A stretch of DNA of 64,000 nucleotides, from the NCBI GenBank assembly GCA_900473175.1, contig UCKM01000015.1:244712-308711 (forward strand). Reading direction: 5' to 3'. The notes beneath the pieces are model-generated. The model was not told the DNA's origin. It saw only the letters and a list, made by a program, of their open reading frames with translations, and made no database searches. Below, piece by piece: positions 46,911 through 55,494 of this stretch; position 1 is the first letter of the stretch, and every line of letters begins with the position of its first letter. The DNA is from Hyphomicrobiales bacterium. Its GTDB lineage: Bacteria; Pseudomonadota; Alphaproteobacteria; Rhizobiales; Rhizobiaceae. A program made the translations under genes and the position numbers.

Positions 46911-47201
46911 CGTTCACTTCAAGGTTTCGCTGCAAGGGCAGACGGACAGTGTATGGTGACACTCTAGTGCAAGTTATCTTCAGATGGAAATGATCAACAG
47001 CAATACGCAGCCAACTTTGTGGCTAATATGATCCACGCCTGCAGCAGGTGTCATATCGCGCGCAGACCGCCTCGACTTTTGGCCCGTTCGCCCTTATTTC
47101 TAGCAAATCATTCACGCGATCTTTACCAAAAAAGCGTTTTGTAAAAAGCAACAGGACGCGGGTTTAGGGATGATCCGGCGCTAGGGAATTCGGACGGACT
47201 G

Positions 47202-47564
47202 ATGAAGAGAATCCTTCTTGCAGAAGATGATAATGATATGCGGCGCTTTCTGGTGAAAGCTTTGGAGAAGGCGGGCTATCACGTCACGCATTTCGACAAT
47301 GGTGCGAGCGCCTATGACCGCCTGCGCGAAGAGCCGTTCTCGCTGCTTCTGACCGACATCGTCATGCCTGAAATGGACGGCATCGAACTGGCGCGGCGGG
47401 CATCGGAAATCGACCCGGACCTCAAGATCATGTTCATCACCGGCTTTGCCGCCGTGGCGCTCAATTCCGATTCGAAGGCGCCGAAAGACGCCAAAGTGCT
47501 TTCCAAGCCATTCCATCTGCGCGATCTCGTCAACGAAATCGAAAAAATGCTGGTTGCGGCCTGA
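47202..47564 (+). CDS. cpdR: Single-domain response regulator CpdR
   Basis: A 120-residue receiver domain without an output domain. Acidic residues EDD are at 8-10, the phosphoacceptor aspartate is in LLLTDIVMPEMDG at residue 51, the switch threonine in MFITGF near 79, and the lysine in VLSKPFHLRDL near 101. CpdR controls ClpXP proteolysis of CtrA and other cell-cycle proteins through the CckA-ChpT phosphorelay. The sequence, size and location before tRNA-Val fit the rhizobial CpdR. Confidence 0.93.
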   Translation: MKRILLAEDDNDMRRFLVKALEKAGYHVTHFDNGASAYDRLREEPFSLLLTDIVMPEMDGIELARRASEIDPDLKIMFITGFAAVALNSDSKAPKDAKVLSKPFHLRDLVNEIEKMLVAA

Positions 47565-47665
47565 CGGGCCACCACATTCGTTCGTTCCAACAAAGAAAGC
47601 CTGATAAGTTCTCCTCACAGCTATTGACGGGGCCAATTCAATATGGTGTATGCGCCCCGTCAGAT

Positions 47666-47740
<75 letters not shown>

Positions 47741-47969
47741 TCTGAACTTCAATGACAATTGCGATATTCCACGCTGTATGACAGCCCGCCCGGTCCAGTG
47801 CTGGCTTTCCAGATTGTTCTCATTTATGAGAGGCAATGGCTTGCTGATCGTTTGCTACCAGTTTGCCACGGGAAAAATCCACTCCAACACGAGGCCGAAC
47901 GTCATTAACGTTTATTCGTTATAGGCCGTTCAAGGCAATGTTTGGAGTGCCGAAGAGGACCATTTTGCG

Positions 47970-49319
47970 TTGATTGGTTTCAAGACTGATTCGTTGCCTG
48001 CCGCATCGTCAGCCCTTCCCGCAAGCGCGCGGGATGAAAGTGCGGTCGTGGATGCTTCGAAGCTGATAGCGTTCTACCTTCCGCAGTTTCATAGAGTGCC
48101 GGAGAATTCTGAATGGTGGGGACCCGGCTTTACCGAATGGACAAATGTTGCGCGTGGCCGCCCGAATTTCGACGGGCACTATCAGCCGCACATTCCACGC
48201 GAACTCGGCTTCTACGACCTATCCCATACCGAAACACTGGCCGAGCAGGCGGAGCTGGCGCGGCAATATGGCATCCACGGATTTTGCTTCTACCATTATT
48301 GGTTCAGCGGACGACGAATCCTGGAACGGCCCGCGGAGAATTTCCTGAAGTCGGACATAGATATCAACTTCTGCCTCTGTTGGGCGAATGAGAACTGGAC
48401 CCGCACTTGGGATGGCGACAACAGGAGCATTCTCCTCGAGCAAAAATATACCGATGCGGATGATGAAATCTTTATCGAAAGTCTGATCGATTATTTCAAA
48501 GACGACAGGTACATCAAGGTTGCCGGGAAACCTCTGCTCGTGGTGTACCACGCCAAGGAGATACCAAATCCAAAGAAGACATTTGGCGTATGGCGTGATC
48601 ATGCGAGGCGGCATGGTTTTCCGGATCTGCACATCGCCGTTGTGGACTATTACGATATCTCAACGCCCGGCGAATGCGCGGCCGACGCGATGGTCGAGTT
48701 TCCCCCGCACAAGTTCATCGGCCCCCGAAGCCGGCCGGACAATCCGCCGACGATCACGAATTCCGATTTTGCCGGTCGTATTATCGACTACAGAAAGATG
48801 ATCGCCCAAAGCGCAAACAGGCCGGTGCCGTCATTCACGCTTTATCGGGGGATCATCCCCAGTTGGGACAATACGGCGCGACGGCAAAACACGTCGACCA
48901 CCATCGTGGGCTCAAGCCCGGCTCTTTATGGCGAATGGCTGCGCTATTTGCGAACATACACTCGTAACCAGTTTGGTAGCGAAGAGGATAACTTCCTTTT
49001 CATTAACGCGTGGAACGAGTGGGGCGAAGGCTGTCATCTCGAACCCGATCAAAAGTGGGGCCTCTCCTACCTTGAAGAGACGCTAAGGTCTTCATTTCGC
49101 AGCGGCGCATCGATAGACGCGGCACGCCAATCATTGCTTGAAAACCTGACCCAACTGTATCTGGAGACCAGCCCCAAGCAGAGTGCCGAAGAACTCAAGA
49201 AAGCCTTGATGGAATATAGGCCGCCGAGTCAGGCCGCTCGCAGACTATCAGGGATGCTGGCCAGATGGCCCTGGCTGCACCGCATGGCGAAAAGAATCTA
49301 CTCGAGAACCGCCTACTGA
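47970..49319 (+). CDS. WbsX/GH99-like glycan protein
   Basis: A 449-residue protein with the glycosyltransferase WbsX / glycoside hydrolase 99-like domain. Motifs: IAFYLPQFHRVPENSEWWG near residues 33-51, GFTEWTNVARGRPNF near 53-67, FCFYHYWFSGRRILERP near 107-123, LCWANENWTRTWDG near 135-148, and FINAWNEWGEGCHLEPD near 347-363. Members occur in O-antigen and cell-wall polysaccharide clusters; the reaction is unproven. It starts with TTG, and no ATG fits better. It stands alone between tRNA-Val and the conflict cluster, with no other sugar gene near it. Confidence 0.8.
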   Translation: MIGFKTDSLPAASSALPASARDESAVVDASKLIAFYLPQFHRVPENSEWWGPGFTEWTNVARGRPNFDGHYQPHIPRELGFYDLSHTETLAEQAELARQYGIHGFCFYHYWFSGRRILERPAENFLKSDIDINFCLCWANENWTRTWDGDNRSILLEQKYTDADDEIFIESLIDYFKDDRYIKVAGKPLLVVYHAKEIPNPKKTFGVWRDHARRHGFPDLHIAVVDYYDISTPGECAADAMVEFPPHKFIGPRSRPDNPPTITNSDFAGRIIDYRKMIAQSANRPVPSFTLYRGIIPSWDNTARRQNTSTTIVGSSPALYGEWLRYLRTYTRNQFGSEEDNFLFINAWNEWGEGCHLEPDQKWGLSYLEETLRSSFRSGASIDAARQSLLENLTQLYLETSPKQSAEELKKALMEYRPPSQAARRLSGMLARWPWLHRMAKRIYSRTAY

Positions 49320-49419
49320 TCCCAGCCCGTGGCGCAAATCCACATCCGTCTATATGATGGGATTTCCTTAAGCGCTGATAGCCCGGCGATATGGCTCAGG
49401 AAATGGTGGGGGACGCATC

Positions 49420-50469
49420 ATGGATTGGAACGAGCTTTCGGGACCGCAGTTGAAAATCCTGCGCGAAGCCATACTTCGCTCATTCCCAACCGTCGCGCGC
49501 TTTGACATGTTTCTTTCGGACGAACTGGACAAGCGTTCGGCTTCCACGGAAGTTGGACCAGGCAGCTACGAGCAGCAGATCCAGGCCTATCTGATCAACA
49601 TTCAAGCTGAAGGGTGGACAGATAATCTCGTCGATGCCCTGCAAAGGCTCCGGGGCAGAAATCCCTGGGTGCAGCGCCTGCCCGATGCGATCCGCGCCGC
49701 CGGGACCTCGGCCCCCGAACGACTGGCTTCGCCCTCCATGCAACTGGAGAAGATCGTGCAAGGCGGCGGCTTCGCTGATCTCAGAATTTGGGCTCAATCG
49801 CTCGCCCTCGTCAGCGCAGCCACCTGCAGGATCGAGTTCCCGGCCGGGCAGCCCCAAGGCACCGGGATACTGGTTGCGCCGGATCTGGTCCTTACCAACT
49901 ACCACGTCGTCAAAGGCCAGCTCAATCACCTGACAAGTTCCGCGGACATCGTTTGCCGCTTCGGCTATGCACGCGACGCCAATGGACTAGACGAAGGAAC
50001 CGCCTACACACTTGCAAGCGGCGAAGCCTGGACGATTGCGAACAGTCCGTATGACGACGCCGACACGCGCGGGGTCGGCGTTGCAAACCCAACATCGCTC
50101 GACTACGCCTTGCTGCGCCTGAGCGCCCCTGTTGCGGATGCAAAGCCGATCAAGGTTGCTCAAAACACAGCTTTGCCGAATGCCGAATTGCCCGTGCTTA
50201 TCGTGCAGCATCCGGCCGGAACACCGCAGGCGCTTGCAATCGGCAAGTCGCTCGGGGTCAATGAAAACGGTTCCCGCTTCCGCTATGACGCCGATACGCT
50301 CGGGGGTTCCTCCGGGTCCCCGGTGTTCAATCAGAGGCTGGAACTGGTTGCGCTCCACCATGCCGGCGATCCTCGTTCGGAGATCCGGGCCGCCTACAAT
50401 CAGGGTATCCCGATCAGCATGATCGTCGGCTCACTGCAATCCAAGCAAGTCCCGCAGTTCTGGCAATAG
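49420..50469 (+). CDS. EAD1 + trypsin-like serine protease effector
   Basis: A 349-residue fusion. Residues 1-90 form an effector-associated domain of the EAD1 type (LSGPQLKILREAILRSFPTV, then FLSDELDK and a tyrosine/glutamine-rich helix). This resembles the N-terminus of the protein at 55495-57219 (LSGSEKKLLRSAI, FLSDQDF). A trypsin-like domain starts near 140 with the triad His162 (LTNYHVV), Asp228 (SLDYALL) and Ser298 (GGSSGSPVF). No signal peptide, so it acts in the cytoplasm. EADs are death-like adaptor domains that recruit effectors to NTPase or other partners in bacterial conflict systems (family knowledge). GTGGGGGA precedes the ATG. Confidence 0.85.
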   Translation: MDWNELSGPQLKILREAILRSFPTVARFDMFLSDELDKRSASTEVGPGSYEQQIQAYLINIQAEGWTDNLVDALQRLRGRNPWVQRLPDAIRAAGTSAPERLASPSMQLEKIVQGGGFADLRIWAQSLALVSAATCRIEFPAGQPQGTGILVAPDLVLTNYHVVKGQLNHLTSSADIVCRFGYARDANGLDEGTAYTLASGEAWTIANSPYDDADTRGVGVANPTSLDYALLRLSAPVADAKPIKVAQNTALPNAELPVLIVQHPAGTPQALAIGKSLGVNENGSRFRYDADTLGGSSGSPVFNQRLELVALHHAGDPRSEIRAAYNQGIPISMIVGSLQSKQVPQFWQ

Positions 50470-50483
50470 AATCAACAGGTTGG

Positions 50484-51677
50484 CTATCCCATCGCCTCAG
50501 GGACGCGGGATCCCGACGAATACGGCACGCTTGCGATATCACGCTCGATCTCGGCAAGAACGACATCCGCAACGGCCTGGTGGGCGAGCTTGCAGAACAT
50601 GGTTTCGGTGCTCTCGAAAGTTTTGTTCTCGAAGAGTTTGTTGACCGGCGCCCCACCCATGCACAGGTTGAAATAGGCGCAGCTTTCCTTGCACTTGCTC
50701 ACGCCGGCATCGATACGCCGCCACATGGCGCGGAACGTCGGCGAAACAAGCATGCTGTCGAGTGTGGCGTCGGCAAGGTTCCCTATTGAGAAGTCCCCGA
50801 ACGTGTCATCGACAAGTCCCGCAAGTTCCGGCGAAAACGTAAATAGTTCTCCTTTGGTGGATACTGTGACTATCCCGAAGGGCGCATTCTGCGAGTTGTA
50901 ACGAAAATATCCGAACGCCGGGCTCTGCAGACAGGCAAGCAGATCCTCGCGCTCGCGGATCAGAACGGGCGGATTCGCGGCACGCGCCCGATCGAGGGTG
51001 CGCGCGAAAAAGCGCTTGAAGGCGCCCGCTGAACCTTCTTCTTCAAGCGTCGACGTCTGCACCGAGCCTTCTATTTCCTCGATATTAAACCCGACGTTGC
51101 GGATGTCTTCCGCCTCGAAGAAATCCATCAGTTCGTCCGCCGCATCAAGCGTCGCCCGGCCGACAACGCAGATGATGTGAAACGGCACGCCACGACGGCG
51201 AAGGAAGTCGATGCCGCGCATGACGCTGGCGTGCGTTCCCTTTCCGGATCTGGTCTTGCGCCGTGCATCGTGCAGCCGCGCGGTCCCGTCAAGACTGACG
51301 CCGACACGCATGCCGGTTTCAACGAAAAGATCACACCATTCGTCGTCAATCAGCATGCCGTTCGTCTGGATCGCGTGGGGGATCGACACGTCCGCAGGCG
51401 CAGCCTGCTGAAAGGCAGTGATGGCCCGCCTGTACCAGCTGGGCGAGACAACCAGCGGTTCGCCGGCGTGCCAGACAATGGTGAAGTCGGGGGCGTTAAG
51501 CCCCGCGCCAAAAACGAATTCGGCGGCGCGGCGCACTGTTTCGATTGACATCACCTCGCGGTCATTGCGGTGCGGCAGGTAACAATAATCGCAATTGATG
51601 TTGCAGAACGCCGTCGGTTGCATCACGAGCAGCCGTGTCGAGCCACGCAAAGACAGCGTGTTTAATAGTTCCGCCAT
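50484..51677 (-). CDS. Radical SAM/SPASM peptide maturase (GrrM/OscB-like, cyclophane-forming)
   Basis: About 397 residues. The radical SAM cluster motif is CNINCDYC (Cys25, Cys29, Cys32), preceded by QPTAF. Further family blocks are FTIVWHAGEPLV near 66, AIQTNGMLI near 102, RVGVSLDGTARLHDARRK near 124 and the C-terminal SPASM-like cysteines in SKCKESCAYFNLCMGG near 340-355. The pattern resembles the GrrM/OscB branch, which links aromatic rings to the side chain two residues later in small peptides. The start is set at ATG 51677, overlapping the precursor gene by 16 bp; the GTG at 51725 would read through the core-peptide DNA in another frame. It converges on the protease gene with 14 bp between stops. 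Confidence 0.88.
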   Translation of the reverse strand: MAELLNTLSLRGSTRLLVMQPTAFCNINCDYCYLPHRNDREVMSIETVRRAAEFVFGAGLNAPDFTIVWHAGEPLVVSPSWYRRAITAFQQAAPADVSIPHAIQTNGMLIDDEWCDLFVETGMRVGVSLDGTARLHDARRKTRSGKGTHASVMRGIDFLRRRGVPFHIICVVGRATLDAADELMDFFEAEDIRNVGFNIEEIEGSVQTSTLEEEGSAGAFKRFFARTLDRARAANPPVLIREREDLLACLQSPAFGYFRYNSQNAPFGIVTVSTKGELFTFSPELAGLVDDTFGDFSIGNLADATLDSMLVSPTFRAMWRRIDAGVSKCKESCAYFNLCMGGAPVNKLFENKTFESTETMFCKLAHQAVADVVLAEIERDIASVPYSSGSRVPEAMG

Positions 51678-51922
51678 CCGTTCAACCAGTTCGGGAAATT
51701 CCCGAAGTTGGGAAAGTTCTGCCACTGCGCGATTTGGACGCTGTCCGGCTTGGCGAGTTCCGGTTTCCCGATCGCTTTAAGATAATCGGAGCGTATCTGG
51801 TGCAGTCTGTCGATTGCCCGAAGGTTTTCTTCCGTCGCCGGCGATGCGGTGCCCGTCTGGGAGAGGCTGACGGCTGCCAATGCGGTCATTCCCAATGTAC
51901 GGAGCTTATTCTTGTTTTTCAT
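51662..51922 (-). CDS. Triceptide (3-residue cyclophane) RiPP precursor peptide
   Basis: An 86-residue peptide. The N-terminus (KNKNKLR then TALAAVSLSQTGTAS, residues 2-27) looks like a signal peptide. The leader ENLRAIDRLHQIRSDYLKAI follows at 32-51. The last 20 residues hold six aromatic-X-Asn triplets: W67QN, F70PN, F73GN, F76PN, W79LN and W83RN, then a final Tyr86. Three-residue cyclophane maturases act on exactly such motifs (established for GrrA/OscA and Xye-type peptides). Its ATG overlaps the STAND stop (ATGA), and its end overlaps the radical SAM start. No homologue was recalled with this core, so the product is probably new. Confidence 0.82.
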   Translation of the reverse strand: MKNKNKLRTLGMTALAAVSLSQTGTASPATEENLRAIDRLHQIRSDYLKAIGKPELAKPDSVQIAQWQNFPNFGNFPNWLNGWRNY

Positions 51923-54900
51923 TCTGCAACTCCAGGCCACCCATTATCAGGTTTCTTTACGAACTCCTTGCACTCCGGAATTTCCTTGCACGTCTCTGGT
52001 ATTCGATATCTGAGACCTGAGGCTTTTTGCAGCAACGCCTCGTCGGAATTCCGCCATCGCATGGCAAGAACTTTCGTCAGCGGCTCGGTGCCGACGAGAT
52101 ATTGCCACTTTCTTTGATCGATATCCTCGATCCACAGCCAGCCGCCCTGGATGCCGGCATCGATAATTTTAGGACCGGTATGCACGATCCGCGTCCGGAC
52201 AGCGGGGCCGTCGCCCGGTTCCGGGTCGCCATTATCGCGATATTGTATCTCTATCGTGTTCTGGCATGGCCGCAGATCGTCCAGGCATTTCCTGCTGTCA
52301 TATCCGGATCTATATACCACAAGTTGCTTGTCATTTGTATCGAGATTGACGGGACCCGTGTTGCAAACGCGGTAGGTCGGTCGCGTGTCCAGCCCTTTTC
52401 CGTTCACCCCACCTGAAGGATCCTTGTCCGCCATGTTGCTCTTGTAATGGTTAACCTTGTAAGCCGTGCAGACCTTGGAGCCCCTTACCACCTGACCTTG
52501 GCCAGTACCTGGTTCGAAGGGAATCGGATCCGCCAGGCCCGTTGTCGACCACAAATAGACGTCGGTCGGCTGACCATCGCGGTCTGGCCCGATTCTTGGA
52601 ATCAGGAATCCTATGACGGCGCCCGAATGAATGAATTTCACGCTATTGGGATTTACAGCTTCGAGATTTCTCGTGAAATTGAAATTCTGGATCATCAGAT
52701 TCATTCGCTCGCCGCTCTCGGACGAGCGGGGGCCGCGAATTCCGAGCGGCGTTGGCGCTTTCAACCGCTGCAAGCCAAGAAATGCGTCCCGCTGTTTGGG
52801 GTCGAATTCCGCGCCCTCGGGATACTTTATGTCCAGCCGGAAGAACCAGCTTTCATCTTGGGATCCGCATTCCAGTGTATTCACGATGGCGCGAGCGTCT
52901 CCCAGTTGTCTTTCGTCAAATCGTGACGCTACCTTGAAGTTTACCCCGCGCGCGTTCTGGCTGTCCTTCACCAGTTTGCAAACTGCATTTTCCGCTAGTC
53001 CTTCCGGCTGCTGAGTCTCGAAAGAAACCGTGAGATCAGCGCCGTAGATGGCGCGAGCTCCCTTGTCGATATTGCCGATCGTCCGGCGCAGAATTGACAT
53101 CTGTTTCGCATCGAGATTGTCAGGGTCGTAATCCCGTTTTACCTTGTCGATCAGCCAGCTCAGCGCACGATCATCGACAGCGCTTCGGGGTGCGGTGGAA
53201 TTGGCGATATCGTTGACGGCCAAGGCCAGATTGAGCTGTTTCGCCAGACCTGTGGCTTTGTCCGCCTCGCTGCTGGCGGCCCGCCAAAACATGATCGCAA
53301 CCCCTGAAGCAGTAAGGGCAAAGGCAAGAAGGAAGAGGCCCACGACGGCACCACGCATGGCATATGTCTGGATCTTGCTCGACCACTTGCTGCCCCATTC
53401 CCGCCACTTGACTGCGTCGCGCCAAAGGTTGCCGATCCACGCGATGCGTTTCTCAGGCTCTGCCAGCGCTTGGCTGCTGTCCCCAATTGCTACCAGTTGC
53501 CGCTTCTTCTCAACCAGGACATCCCTTGCCCACTCGTAGCTGTAGCGCGAGTCATCCCCGAACAAGAGACGCAACGTTTCCTGACTTTCCGACGGGATGA
53601 GCGTATTGGCCGCCTCCCAATCCCTGTGCAGTTTCTTGTCGAGCCAGCTCCTGTTCTCGGTATCAGCTAAGGGAAGGTCCTGGACGGCGAGTTGGGCGAG
53701 CCGTTGCTCCAGGCGTTTCTGCAGTTCGAGATGCTGCTTGTACGCTGCCCAGTTGCGGATCAGGGACTCATGCGTCACATTGTAATCGACGGTCTGCTTG
53801 CCATCATCTAGGGAGGGCAGGAGTTCGACCAACCCGGCCTCGTCGAATTTCTGCAACGCGTTGTTGAGATAGGTGCGCAGATGGCCTTCGGCGGCCGGCG
53901 TGGTACCTAGCCGAACTGCACCAGCACTTGTCTTCATCATTTTGTCGACGGAAACGAACTTTCGGACAGCCTGGCCGCCATCGTCCAGTTGTGCGAGACA
54001 ACACAACGCCACGGACAATATACCCTCGGCTTCGGATCGCAGTTGCGCCTGGCTGCCTTTGAAGCCCTGCTCTTCGGCCATTGCAGCCATGACTTCCTCA
54101 GCCTTGGCAAAGACGCCATCCGCGGCGGCGTTGAGGCAGCGGCCGAGCCGGCATATCTGTTCGTTGGAATTCCCCGATGTCCAGCCGGGAACCATAGCAA
54201 GATGTTGGGTGCCGATCTCGAAACGCGCAGCCTTGTCACGCTCGCGCCGAGCAATCCAGTCATCGGCCGCGCGTTCCCAGGCAAGCGGCAGAAAATGCTG
54301 CAGCAAGGGGAGCTTGTCGGCCTTGTGCTGAAGGGCCTCTCCAGCTTCGCGGTAGGCATCCTTCAACTCCTTGACTGCCTCAGTGGTATACGGCGCAAGG
54401 CGGGCTTCGGTTGACGTGTCGAGCGGCAGTTCCCAAAGCTTGGCGAGGCGGCGGGCAGGCTCGACAATTGCCGACTCGATGTCGTCGCCCGCCACCAGGT
54501 CGACCAGGTACATCGACGAGTTGATCACCTCCGACATGCCGGCATATTCGGAAAAGCGATGCAATTCCTCGCTGCGCATGGTGGCAACGGCAAAAAGGCA
54601 TTCCGGCTTGTATTCGTGGATGTCGCGTAGCAGGCCGATCAATGCCTTGCGGCCATCGGCCTTGCATTCATTTCTGAATATTTCTTCGAACTGATCGATG
54701 TGAAGGAGAAGAAGCGGCTTGCCGCCACGCGAACCATAACTGGCAGCCGCGTCGAATTCAGCAAGCACATCGCTGACAAAATCGAACAATGCCCGGTTCG
54801 ATATGGTGCCGTCGCTTGGCGATATCTCCCGGTCGAGCCAATGCTTGGCCGCCTGCTCGACCACATCCCGGCTCGCATTTTCCGGCCACTCCATGCCGAG

Positions 54901-55473
54901 TTCAAGCGCCGCGTCCCTGATTTTAGCACTGGCCACGCGTATCGAGGCCGCCTTTTCAGCGGCCGCACGCTCTGGGAAATCCCCCTTTGGTTCGGGATCG
55001 ACGTCGGGATCGATATAAGCGAGGTTGATGATTGTCCGTAGCACATTCCAGAGGGCGACCTGCAATTGGCCGATAGGGTCTTTTTGCGGCCGCATCTCGG
55101 CGACATACCAGGCACCCCATTGATCCTTGAGCGGAATGCTGTCGAGTTCGGCGATAAGGCCGGCGCGGGTCAGCGATGACTTGCCGCTTCCGGAACCACC
55201 GACGACGAACGTCATGCGGCCTGAGCTTGTGGAGCCCGGGCCCTCGCGATTGGCGAAGAACTTCTTCAAATCCTGCTTTTGTGTTTCGCGGCCGCAGAAA
55301 TACCGCGCAAGTTCCCTTCGAAAACTGCGCAGGCCGGGATATGGCGTCGTTATGAGGATGCCTGCGGCCTTGGCAAAGCACGATCTGTCCCCCGCCTGCC
55401 AGCGCCGGATGAAAATTTCAGCGTGTGTCGCTGGCATTTCCGTTTCTGCCTGACCTGGAGGAATGATGTTCAT
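51919..55473 (-). CDS. Large STAND-type NTPase (nSTAND1-like) with membrane segment
   Basis: A 1184-residue protein. Near residue 44, PYPGLRSFRRELARYFCGRE is the usual entry to novel STAND modules, followed by Walker A GGSGSGKSS (92-100), and Walker B in LLLLHIDQFEEIF near 250-262. A helical region with TPAAEGHLRTYLNNALQKFD follows (about 525). One hydrophobic transmembrane segment (FLLAFALTASGVAIMFW) lies at about 712-728. The 450-residue C-terminal region shows no WD40 or TPR repeats and is unassigned; it would be on the other side of the membrane and could be the sensor (inference). STAND ATPases oligomerise on sensing a ligand and switch on effectors. It follows the EAD1 gene by 21 bp. 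Confidence 0.85.
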   Translation of the reverse strand: MNIIPPGQAETEMPATHAEIFIRRWQAGDRSCFAKAAGILITTPYPGLRSFRRELARYFCGRETQKQDLKKFFANREGPGSTSSGRMTFVVGGSGSGKSSLTRAGLIAELDSIPLKDQWGAWYVAEMRPQKDPIGQLQVALWNVLRTIINLAYIDPDVDPEPKGDFPERAAAEKAASIRVASAKIRDAALELGMEWPENASRDVVEQAAKHWLDREISPSDGTISNRALFDFVSDVLAEFDAAASYGSRGGKPLLLLHIDQFEEIFRNECKADGRKALIGLLRDIHEYKPECLFAVATMRSEELHRFSEYAGMSEVINSSMYLVDLVAGDDIESAIVEPARRLAKLWELPLDTSTEARLAPYTTEAVKELKDAYREAGEALQHKADKLPLLQHFLPLAWERAADDWIARRERDKAARFEIGTQHLAMVPGWTSGNSNEQICRLGRCLNAAADGVFAKAEEVMAAMAEEQGFKGSQAQLRSEAEGILSVALCCLAQLDDGGQAVRKFVSVDKMMKTSAGAVRLGTTPAAEGHLRTYLNNALQKFDEAGLVELLPSLDDGKQTVDYNVTHESLIRNWAAYKQHLELQKRLEQRLAQLAVQDLPLADTENRSWLDKKLHRDWEAANTLIPSESQETLRLLFGDDSRYSYEWARDVLVEKKRQLVAIGDSSQALAEPEKRIAWIGNLWRDAVKWREWGSKWSSKIQTYAMRGAVVGLFLLAFALTASGVAIMFWRAASSEADKATGLAKQLNLALAVNDIANSTAPRSAVDDRALSWLIDKVKRDYDPDNLDAKQMSILRRTIGNIDKGARAIYGADLTVSFETQQPEGLAENAVCKLVKDSQNARGVNFKVASRFDERQLGDARAIVNTLECGSQDESWFFRLDIKYPEGAEFDPKQRDAFLGLQRLKAPTPLGIRGPRSSESGERMNLMIQNFNFTRNLEAVNPNSVKFIHSGAVIGFLIPRIGPDRDGQPTDVYLWSTTGLADPIPFEPGTGQGQVVRGSKVCTAYKVNHYKSNMADKDPSGGVNGKGLDTRPTYRVCNTGPVNLDTNDKQLVVYRSGYDSRKCLDDLRPCQNTIEIQYRDNGDPEPGDGPAVRTRIVHTGPKIIDAGIQGGWLWIEDIDQRKWQYLVGTEPLTKVLAMRWRNSDEALLQKASGLRYRIPETCKEIPECKEFVKKPDNGWPGVAE

Positions 55474-55494
55474 GAGCCGCTCCCCGCCCGCATT

